A DNA stretch of 32,064 bases, from NCBI GenBank assembly GCA_001839685.1, contig MLAK01001128.1, forward strand, positions 1 to 32,064, written 5' to 3'. Below are positions 18,224-26,406 of this stretch, one piece after another. The notes beneath the pieces were generated by a model. The model saw nothing but the letters and a program-made list of their open reading frames with translations. It had not been told where the DNA came from and did not search any database. Every line of letters begins with the position of its first letter. The stretch's first letter is position 1. This DNA is from Tritrichomonas foetus. Lineage: Eukaryota; Parabasalia; Tritrichomonadida; Tritrichomonadidae. The translations under genes and the position numbers were made by a program.

Positions 18224-20041
18224 TTTATGAATGAGAGTTTTATTTCAATAAGATTGAAAGAGAGCTTGAAATTTCGGAAATTGAGGGAATAATATTTTTG
18301 CATCATGATGAGAAGACATTAATATTACAAGATTTCTACCTTTATTTTTCTATATTTTCATTATTCAACAAAAAATAATAGATTTTCATCATATTTTGGA
18401 ATTTTCATGAATTTATGAATAAATTAAAGTTACATGCAACAAAAACATATAAAATTCGTCACATGATAAATGGTCAAGAAATACAATTTATTCATCATCG
18501 TGCAAAATCCCAGTACAATAAAGATTTCAAATATTTGTTATAATATCCCCATGAATGGATGTAAAAGCTAATAGATAGTATATTTATTTGGAAATAAAGA
18601 AGGATTCAAGAAAGCATACATCGTTGAGCAGATTCTTCAGAATCGATATATAAAGTATTCAATTTGTGATAGTTTACAGACAAAGTTTTCATTTTACAGA
18701 ATCTTCATGAAATATTTGTAAACCACATTCATAATAGGAATTTCATATGATTATAATTGAGAGACATATCAAGTTAAATCATGAATTTCAAAATATGTTT
18801 TACTAGTGACATTTTTTTTGAAAATGTCAGAAGAACTGGCTCTTTCACTGAACCTCATTAATTTTTTGGTCATAATAAATTAGATTTTTATCATGATGCT
18901 CATTAATTCTAACGTTTGAATGCAAAGAAGATGAAAACTTTCCGCCTTTTATAACCACATTAACTTTTTGATAGACTAATTGTTTGAAGTTGCATTCAAA
19001 TATTCAATGTGGACAAAATGATCTTTTTCAGAAAAATATTCAATAGTGTAGCCATTTATTGAAAGATAGGATTGAAAGAATCTGAATTTGAAATCTTTTC
19101 TCAAAATTGTCAACGGTAATGGCCGCAACATTGATTTTGATTCATTATAACTTTTATGTCAAATATATAAGTAAAACATCATATCTTAAATCGTTGGGGA
19201 TTGATTATAGAAAAAAAAATTGAATTGTTTTCAATAGTCATTTAACGAAGGGCCGTCAAAAAAAATATTTTCTTATTTTCTTGATTATTAATATTAAAAA
19301 ATTATTATTACTATTTTTACATATCTATATTATTATTACAATTATTAATTATTCATAGAAATATATATTTACATATTATAAAATCAGATATACTTCCAAT
19401 AATTATGTTTATTTTTCTGTATAATTGAATACCATAGAAAAAACTGGGAAAGCAATCAAACTCACTCATTCTTTTCTCCCAGCTGTCATTCTTACTGCTT
19501 TCACAAATAGTTCTTTAGTGTGAGAATGACAGCTGGGAGAAAAGAGGAAGTGAGTTTGTTTCAACATTTTCTAGCCAAACACTGTTCTTTACACTATTCA
19601 ACGAATTGAATTACGATTTAAAATTGAAATAAATCAACCTTTATCACAAAACAAAATATTTTTGCAATTATTTGAAATCATTCAATTAATTTTTTATTTT
19701 TCTGAAAAACCCAATAATGTTCTATTAACTGTTTGTGATGATTATTATTTTTATATCGAGCTTTCCATGTAATTACAATTCAAAAAATTAATTTTGTGAT
19801 CAAATATTACCATATCTTTATTCGGAAGACAAGTTTATGGAAGGAAAAACAAATTCTTAGGAAAAAGAATCACGAAAAAGGAACAGACATTTTCTTTTAT
19901 CCACTCAGATTGAATCCTTCAGAAATTCACTTATTGAATTTTTTGGAATAAAAAGTATTCAATTTGAATTTTTGAAAAAAAATAAAATGATTTTGAATTA
20001 CTTCTCCAGAGTTTATAAAATTGTTTAAATTTATTCTCAAA
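18224..20041. other. Long gene-free region, 1.8 kb, divergent promoters
   Basis: No ORF of convincing length occurs between the cyclase-like gene (-) and the Myb gene (+). The part at about 19257-19390 is almost pure A+T (runs of TATTATTA). It is followed at 19454-19561 by a strong inverted repeat. I see no tRNA or rRNA. Confidence 0.5.
19454..19561. repeat. Inverted repeat, 39-bp arms around a 30-nt loop
   Basis: The left arm 19454-19492 and right arm 19523-19561 are reverse complements with 35 of 39 positions matching. The inner 23 bases, which include CTCCCAGCTGTCATTCT, are perfect. The loop is 19493-19522. The arms are GC-richer than the flanks. A TAGAAAA word also recurs in inverted orientation outside both arms (about 19435 and 19570), suggesting a longer, partly decayed palindrome. 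Confidence 0.9.
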
Positions 20042-21265
20042 ATGAAAACAAGGCACTCACATCGAATCGATAGTGATTCCACAAATAATAATGATAGCGT
20101 GCCGTTGATGTCAACATTACGAAAAAGGTTTACACTTGAAGAGGATGCTCTATTAAAGAAACTTGTATTACAGGAAAAGATTTCAACATGGGAAGAAATT
20201 GCAACTTTCATGCCTGGACGAAATGGGAGACAATGCAGAGATAGATTTAATAACTATTTATATACAAGTATATCCAAAAATCCATGGACTGATCAAGAAG
20301 ACGATATAATCATTAAAAAATACTACGAAATCGGGCCGCACTGGACTGAAATATCGAAATTTTTAGTTGGGAGATCAGGAAATAACGTAAAAAATCGATT
20401 TCACAAACATTTGATTCGAACCAAAAAAATATTACCATTTCACAAAAAAGGCAAAACTTTTTCAAATAAATCTATTTTGAAGCCAGCACAGAAAAATATA
20501 AATCGAATTTCGCACGAGGTTTCAATTTCGAAAGCAAACCAGTTATCATGCTATATTTCACAAAAAGTTCCCAAAAAAATTGGGAAAGTTACAGAAAAAG
20601 TTTTAGGAAAAGTGACACATGAATATACTTGTATTGGAAATAAATCATGCAATAATGATGTAATGAGGAATACTTCTAGTGTATTTACTTCAAATAATAA
20701 TAATGATGCTAATATGAACAACATTGGCATCACATCTAATCAAGACGTGATTAATTCTATCCCCAATATAAAAACACAAATTTCCAATATATGTCTTCCT
20801 AGTGATAATTGTAATTGTTGTAGTAGCTGCGTAAATAATCAAAATATTACAAATTTTGTCATTACCAATAATATTGACTATATTCCACAAGTTAATAGTA
20901 CAAATTGTATGATCTCAGATAATAGTCCACATCTTTTTAATAACATATCAGTGTGTACTTCATTAAATTTGTATGATTTGTCTATCACTAATGATTTTTT
21001 ATTTGATAATTCTCAAAACTCAGGAAATTCGGTTTCTGATGACAGTTTTGCAACCAGAAATTGTGTTCCAATACAACTACAAAGTTTGCTTCTTCAGTCA
21101 CCTGGAACAGTAAATTCACCTCTGAGGTCACCAGCAACCAAACAAGTAAGTCCAAATTTAACAAATCAAATTACCGTGAGAAGGCACTTTTTTGCTGGAA
21201 AGAAAAACATTGATATTGATAACAATCCTACACCTTCTGTTAATTCATTAATAACAGAACCATGA
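20042..21265 (+). CDS. Myb-like transcription factor with two repeats
   Basis: Sequence-specific DNA-binding protein, 407 residues. The frame opens upstream with TTG at 20021; the first ATG is 20042, preceded by TCTCAAA. The first Myb repeat spans residues 29-75, with spaced aromatics F30, W50, F69 and the recognition helix NGRQCRDRFNNYL. The second repeat spans 79-126, with W82, W101, F120 and the recognition helix SGNNVKNRFHKHL. The pair corresponds to R2R3. A basic Lys-rich stretch follows, possibly a nuclear localisation signal (KKILPFHKKGKTF). The remaining 270 residues are Asn/Ser-rich with a small Cys cluster (CNCCSSCVNNQ at about 257-267), likely a disordered regulatory region. Trichomonads have hundreds of such two-repeat Myb proteins; characterised ones in T. 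vaginalis bind elements near the initiator of iron-responsive genes. The target of this one is unknown. Confidence 0.9.
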   Translation: MKTRHSHRIDSDSTNNNDSVPLMSTLRKRFTLEEDALLKKLVLQEKISTWEEIATFMPGRNGRQCRDRFNNYLYTSISKNPWTDQEDDIIIKKYYEIGPHWTEISKFLVGRSGNNVKNRFHKHLIRTKKILPFHKKGKTFSNKSILKPAQKNINRISHEVSISKANQLSCYISQKVPKKIGKVTEKVLGKVTHEYTCIGNKSCNNDVMRNTSSVFTSNNNNDANMNNIGITSNQDVINSIPNIKTQISNICLPSDNCNCCSSCVNNQNITNFVITNNIDYIPQVNSTNCMISDNSPHLFNNISVCTSLNLYDLSITNDFLFDNSQNSGNSVSDDSFATRNCVPIQLQSLLLQSPGTVNSPLRSPATKQVSPNLTNQITVRRHFFAGKKNIDIDNNPTPSVNSLITEP

Positions 21266-21638
21266 AAATCATGCAGATTTATATATCATGTAATTTTTTT
21301 ATTATTTTTTGTTTGAAAATAAACTATCCATTTGAATAAATTTCTTTAAAGTATTATTTTCATTAGTACTTTGTTAATATCAATCCCTTTAAGATTTCCC
21401 TACTTATATTTATGAAAGTGCACTTTCATATTTTTACAATTTTCTTGATTTTAGAATACATATTTTAATCTGAGTTTGTTACATTTCAGAATGTGTGCGT
21501 AAAATGAATCAACACTTCATTCAATTAATCTGGAATAATTGAATTCAGAATCAACAAATTAGAGGTTAAAAATTAGAATCAAGATTATTTTATAACTATT
21601 CGAAAACTTAAAAACATCATTTGAGATAAGGAAAATCT
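21266..21638. other. Convergent intergenic region with perfect palindrome
   Basis: This is the 3' region of both the Myb gene (+) and the PAP2-like gene (-), with no ORF. It holds the 20-bp perfect palindrome listed at 21411-21430. The rest is AT-rich with no further signal seen. Confidence 0.5.
21411..21430. repeat. Perfect 20-bp palindrome
   Basis: TATGAAAGTGCACTTTCATA is its own exact reverse complement with no loop. It lies 145 bp past the Myb stop and 208 bp past the PAP2-like stop, midway between convergent genes. Confidence 0.9.
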
Positions 21639-22325
21639 TTATTCAAGTTTTTTCTTATTATTTTTATCTAAATATAAAGCAATTACAGCCAAAAAATACC
21701 ATAAGAAACCAGGACCAGTTAATAATTCGAAGCTTGGTGTATAGCCACAAAAATTATGGGCAAGATAAATAGAAATTGTCATATTCAAAAAATATACAAA
21801 AATGTTCATTCTTAATGAGCAATATTTTTTCAAAAGAAAAGTGAAAATCAAAACAATTATACCAAAAATTGCACCAGCAATTATTTGACGTGGAGTGTGA
21901 TAACCACCAAGGTAAGTTAATGACAAATTCACCAAATGGAGAATTTGACAAATATAATAAGAAAGTTTATGTAGAGTTGATTTTGCTTTTTTTGAATGGT
22001 GATAAGTCACATAAAATGTGACATAAAAGAATAAATGATAAAAGGTGTGACCAGAAATCGAATTTGGGTGTGTGGAGCAATTGAAATCATTAATGTGAGC
22101 TTTTAAGAAATATCCAAGATGTGAAAATGAATAATAAGATCCTTGATATATAACAAATTCAATTAATTTTTGTGACCATCTTGAAGAACAAAAAATAATG
22201 TAAAATTGAAATATATAAAATAAATAAAATGATGAAATAAAAATTGGTATCTTTGGCCGAATTCGTGAGCCATCTTCTCCAAAACAAGTATCAAGAAAGG
22301 ATTTATGAAATTCTTGCGATTTCAT
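21639..22325 (-). CDS. PAP2/FIT2-like integral membrane lipid phosphatase candidate
   Basis: 228 residues with about six hydrophobic segments. The frame extends to a TTG at 22349; the first ATG is 22323-22325. The two motifs of the PAP2/lipid-phosphatase fold are present: HPNSISGHTFYH with S91-G-H93, and LGGYHTPRQIIAGAIFG with H143. The usual first motif KxxxxxxRP and the Arg of SRxxxxxH are not seen. Loss of those with retention of SGH and a second His is the FIT2 (fat storage-inducing protein, acyl-CoA diphosphatase) pattern. The segment YHTPRQ also recalls dolichyl-diphosphatase-type PAP2 proteins. An ER membrane location and a role in lipid pyrophosphate or acyl-CoA hydrolysis are inferred. 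The stop overlaps TAAA. I am sure of the superfamily, less so of the branch. Confidence 0.65.
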   Translation of the reverse strand: MKSQEFHKSFLDTCFGEDGSRIRPKIPIFISSFYLFYIFQFYIIFCSSRWSQKLIEFVIYQGSYYSFSHLGYFLKAHINDFNCSTHPNSISGHTFYHLFFYVTFYVTYHHSKKAKSTLHKLSYYICQILHLVNLSLTYLGGYHTPRQIIAGAIFGIIVLIFTFLLKKYCSLRMNIFVYFLNMTISIYLAHNFCGYTPSFELLTGPGFLWYFLAVIALYLDKNNKKKLE

Positions 22326-22943
22326 TACATATAACGTTGATGATACCAAAAAATTTATTGACCTTAACCGATTTTGTTATCTAAGGCAGAATTGATAATT
22401 AATGAATTTATTGACCTTAACCGATTGTAATTCAACAGCAAGTTCGAACAATCAGAATGGTGATCGTGCAACCCAATGTGCGAATCTAACTAATAATACC
22501 GATATCAGAATTTCAAGAAATTATGGAAATTGAATTATTTTCTCGAATTCAAAATGAAAGATTATCGATATTCTCGGATTATGATACATAATATATAAAA
22601 TTTTCTTTCATAAAAATTGTAAATTGAGCATAATATAAGTATAAATCAAATATGTAATCAAAATATTTCTATTTTTGTTTAAGTAAGAAACCGTCCATAG
22701 TATATGATGAATATCTTAAAAATATTCACTATAAATTAGATGATTTTTTTCATAAATCGATAATAAATAATTTTATAAAAATAATTATTAATAGTACTAA
22801 TTCATTACTTGGTTTTACAGTGTAACTTTCTCAAAAAAACGAAACATAGTTACTTTTTTTGACATCATATTCACCTATATTTCCTGACATTAACCTTAAC
22901 CGCCAATCATTATTTTTTTCAATTTATTGATATTAAATTTTCA
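22326..22943. promoter_or_regulatory. Divergent promoter region with repeated ACCTTAACCG word
   Basis: No gene. ACCTTAACCG occurs three times on the plus strand, at 22361-22370, 22414-22423 and 22893-22902. The first two lie within a perfect 22-bp direct repeat (22352-22373 and 22405-22426), 27 and 80 bp upstream of the minus-strand PAP2-like start. The third lies 41 bp upstream of the plus-strand coiled-coil start. The TTAACCG core resembles Myb recognition elements. Regulatory function is inferred from position and recurrence. Confidence 0.5.
22352..22426 (+). repeat. 22-bp direct repeat, two perfect copies
   Basis: Copies at 22352-22373 and 22405-22426 begin AATTTATTGACC and end TTAACCGATT, separated by 31 bp, in the leader/promoter region of the PAP2-like gene. 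Confidence 0.9.
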
Positions 22944-23801
22944 ATGAAAAAGAAAAATGTTCCTGGCGTTATTGGACAACAAATTCCGACTTCACAACAA
23001 GGAAAAAGAAATGCTGCCGGCTATCAAAGACGAATTCCACCTTCTCGTCCCAATCAAAAATCGCAATTATCAAACGATCAAAAAGGACCAACTCCATTAG
23101 CTCAAAGACAAATGGCAAACATTAAAAAACCAATTGCGCAACAGACATCTTCACACAGTGGAGCAAGTTCTCGCTCACGTGGAAATCCAAATCAAATCAA
23201 TTCACATCAAATTTCGAACCAGAGAAGTAAGAAAGAAATACCTGCAATTTCAAATGATTATGAAAAATTGAGACAAAGGCTGCAAGAATTAAAAGATTTG
23301 TTAAATCAAATAAAAGAAAAGTGGGAAAGAATAGAAACTCAAAAAGTGGCAGAACATAAATCAATTATGGATCAATTGAATAAAAACCATCTTCAAAAAA
23401 TTCGGGAGCTTGAAGGTAGTTTCACTCCTCAATCAAAACAAGATGCAATGACAAAACAAATTCAAGCAATGAAAGACCAAGCCGAAGCTTTCAAAAATGA
23501 GGGGAATATGGAAAAATATCAGGCAATGATGAGACAGGCAAAAAGTGTTGAAACTCAAATGTTCGAAAACGAAAGATATTCAAAAATGAGAGAAATTGAA
23601 GCGAGAAAACAACCACTTTTGAGAGCACAGCAAATAAAAATTCAACAAACAAAAGAACAACAAAAAGCAGAAATTGATAAAATTCATCGTGAAAGAGACG
23701 AAGAATTGAAACCAATTCAAGAAGAATACGATAAGCTTGATAAAAGACTTCATGGGGATGCAGAAAAAGTGGCCAGAAGTCCTCTTTGCAGAAAAGACTA
23801 A
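22944..23801 (+). CDS. Coiled-coil protein with basic disordered N-terminus
   Basis: 285 residues, no recognised family. Residues 1-105 are rich in Gln, Pro, Arg, Ser and Asn and probably disordered and basic (RRIPPSRPNQKSQ). Residues about 108-275 are a long heptad-rich coiled coil with many Lys, Glu and Gln (LRQRLQELKDLLNQIKEKW; IQQTKEQQKAEIDKIHRER). A break occurs near GSFTPQS at about 156-162. The chain ends in a short basic tail (SPLCRKD). There is no signal or membrane segment, so a cytosolic or cytoskeletal protein is likely. The start follows TTTTCA directly. Confidence 0.75.
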   Translation: MKKKNVPGVIGQQIPTSQQGKRNAAGYQRRIPPSRPNQKSQLSNDQKGPTPLAQRQMANIKKPIAQQTSSHSGASSRSRGNPNQINSHQISNQRSKKEIPAISNDYEKLRQRLQELKDLLNQIKEKWERIETQKVAEHKSIMDQLNKNHLQKIRELEGSFTPQSKQDAMTKQIQAMKDQAEAFKNEGNMEKYQAMMRQAKSVETQMFENERYSKMREIEARKQPLLRAQQIKIQQTKEQQKAEIDKIHRERDEELKPIQEEYDKLDKRLHGDAEKVARSPLCRKD

Positions 23802-25081
23802 CATGTTGACCTCAGAAATGTTCATTTTATTTTTTGCTTTTCTTGAGTATTTTGATAGATTTACACAGGAAATTACATGAATAATACTTGGATATGTCTG
23901 TTTAACTTGTTTTTGAAAAAGTATAATCGATAAAGAATTGCGTTTATATTGGAAGAAGATTTTGAAACTGCGAGTTGATATATAACCGAATTTTTATTCT
24001 CCAGAAGATTTATTTCATTGATTTGATGTTAATTTACTTCTGTGACTTGAATCTGATTTGCTGATATCAATGATAAGAAGAAATAGATTAATTTTCTTAA
24101 TGATTGATCTCACTAATTCACTATGAATTTTACTATTGAAAGAAATTTGAAATGTTTTTCACAATTGGACCGTTGTTTATTGGGCAGACAAACCTAAACA
24201 ATATACTTTTTGATGATTTTACTTAATATTTTTATTTCTAATGCAATTAATTCTTTACTCTATGTTATACTAAATACAAATAAGCCCAAATAAAAAGAAA
24301 TAGATGACATAAATTCCATTGTTTCATTTTTGATTGAAATTTCTAGAATGTTTTATTTGTCTCAAAAGGAAATGTGATGTTCACAATAACAGAACCCTGC
24401 TTCGAATTCAATTACAATTTTATTGATAGAATTTTTGATTGAGCTCTTAATATAATCAAATTTTGAACCGCAATTGATGAATTATTTTTTTTATTCAGAT
24501 AATACAAAAAGGCATTCAGTGTTTGTTTGGAAATAATTCTATCAATTGTTAAAAAATCGCCACTCTATATTATTTTTTATCATCTGCTTTAGTTTTGGGA
24601 AATATGAAAAGAACCCTCAACCTTGCAGGAAAATGAAAAATTGACTTCAATAGAATTTTCAGAAATTGACTTTTATTTTCATTCAAAAATCACTATTCAT
24701 CACCGAAGATATCTAGCTTTACTAATATGTTTCATTTTATACTTTTTAATCTAATTTTAGAATAAAGACAAACAACGATCACGTCAATTGTATTCATTTG
24801 ATGAATATTTTCTATTGATTTCAATGATAAAAGTCTATATTCACAATTTTCTATGGACTGAGTTCATTTTTAGTTCACATTTTCAGAATATTATGGTGTT
24901 TTTGAAAAAGGCGGTTCACTTCAAGATTTATTTGCATTCAAACTTTCTATAATTTATTGACAAACTCCATAGAATCCAAGCTACTCGTGTGTGAAAGATT
25001 TTGACATGAAATGAATGTAGAAAAGAAAAGAAAATCATTTCAAATTTTAATTTCATTTTCTATTTCAACAAATCATAACCA
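23802..25081. other. Gene-free region, 1.28 kb
   Basis: The stretch between two plus-strand genes shows no ORF above background, no tandem repeat and no RNA gene. It should contain the coiled-coil gene's 3' end and the pseudokinase promoter. A TTTCAACAAATCATAACC leader lies just before the start codon at 25082. Confidence 0.5.
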
Positions 25082-26095
25082 ATGACTTTGGATAATCTTG
25101 TATGGTCAAAACTTATCGAATCAGGACCCTTCAATGGATGCTGGGAAGTTCTTGATAAAGAAACAGGTGATGTTTATTACATGAAAGTGATAGAAAAAGA
25201 TTCACAGGATTTTGATTTTAATACATTTTCAGCGGAAGTTACTTTATATTTAGATCATAAACATAATTATCTACCAAAACTTATTCAATTCAGAGAAGAT
25301 GATGAATTTTATTACATAGTCTTTGAAAAACCACCAACTTATTCTATTTATGATCATATTCGAAACAATGGTCCAATGACAGAAAACGAAAGCAAAAACT
25401 TTTTGAATTCATTATTAGAGATTATTACACTTTTAAATACGGAACCTATGTTTTTAACATGGGGTCCTTCATATGAAACAATCTTCGTAAATGAATCTGG
25501 AAACGTTACGAAATTGTATCCATATGTTCAAAATTCTTGTATGATGAAATTTTCGGATTTTGCTTATGCTCAAACTTCACCACCCGAATATTTCACATCA
25601 AATCCAAATATTTTAACAACAGTTCAATTAACGACAAAATCCACTTCATCAATTTCAGCTGCTTCTTTGCAAAGTTGGTTTATTGGAATAATTTTATATT
25701 TTATAAGTTTTAATAAGTTTCCTTTTGATGGTTTGAATGTTGATGATATTAGGAAATCAGTTCTTACAGAACATCCAACTTATCCCGATCGTGCATCCAA
25801 AGAAATAAAAGATTTGATATCAAAGTTATTAATGAAAAATTCAATTTTTCGACCTAGAATTGATGCAATTTTAGATTCATCATTCATGTTGAGTGATGCT
25901 TTAAGTACCAAATCAATGACTAGGGCGCATTCTCAAAGTAGTGGATTTGCATTACGATTAACAAATCCAATCTTTTCTATAAAGAAAGTAAAAATGACAA
26001 GTTCTACTTCAAGAACACCAATAATATCCAGAATTAATATTTCATCTAAAAGACGATTTAGTTCGAGGCAAGTAATCGATATTTCTCACTTTTAG
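25082..26095 (+). CDS. Protein kinase-like protein, probable pseudokinase
   Basis: 337 residues; residues about 6-270 follow the protein kinase fold in order. A Gly-loop remnant (ESGPFNGCWEV, 13-23), the VAIK lysine K35 (YYMKVI), the alpha-C glutamate E52 and hinge-like YIVFEKPPTY (78-87) are present. The catalytic loop is lost: the HRDLKPEN position reads TWGPSYETIF (126-135), and the DFG position reads LYP (145-147). An APE-like PPEYF is at 167-171. The alpha-F helix reads SLQSWFIGIILYF in place of DVWSLGVILYF, and a GRxxP-type end (FRPRIDAIL) follows. The overall layout is nearest CAMK/SNF1-like kinases, which are greatly expanded in trichomonads. With both the HRD and DFG aspartates missing, phosphotransfer is unlikely; an allosteric or scaffold role is inferred. 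The last 60 residues are basic and Ser/Thr-rich. Confidence 0.8.
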   Translation: MTLDNLVWSKLIESGPFNGCWEVLDKETGDVYYMKVIEKDSQDFDFNTFSAEVTLYLDHKHNYLPKLIQFREDDEFYYIVFEKPPTYSIYDHIRNNGPMTENESKNFLNSLLEIITLLNTEPMFLTWGPSYETIFVNESGNVTKLYPYVQNSCMMKFSDFAYAQTSPPEYFTSNPNILTTVQLTTKSTSSISAASLQSWFIGIILYFISFNKFPFDGLNVDDIRKSVLTEHPTYPDRASKEIKDLISKLLMKNSIFRPRIDAILDSSFMLSDALSTKSMTRAHSQSSGFALRLTNPIFSIKKVKMTSSTSRTPIISRINISSKRRFSSRQVIDISHF

Positions 26096-26406
26096 AAAAT
26101 ATGCGGGATCATTTTTTTTGTTTGCTATTATTATGTTAAAATAAAGATTTATAATTCTATTTATCTATTAATTTTTGAGATCTTATAGTTTTTGTACATC
26201 CAGAATTCTAGTTTTCTTGTAATAATGTTGAGCCGATTTTAAACAAAATAAAAAGAAAATATGATTCCGATAGTTACTGTTTAATAAATTACATAATTGT
26301 TAAATTTTACAAAATAATATTTTCAATATAAATAATGAATTTGGAATTAAGATTATTTTCATGCATAAGCAAAGTCAGCAGAAACATCAATACATGAAAC
26401 CATTAA
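26096..26406. other. Convergent intergenic spacer
   Basis: AT-rich 3' regions of the pseudokinase (+) and the large scaffold gene (-). No ORF, repeat or RNA gene is seen. Confidence 0.4.

Noticed and set aside
19454..19561. Terminal inverted repeats of an autonomous transposon
   Set aside because: Only 30 nt separate the arms, so there is no room for a transposase, and no transposase frame occurs in the surrounding 1.8 kb. At most it is a non-autonomous foldback element.
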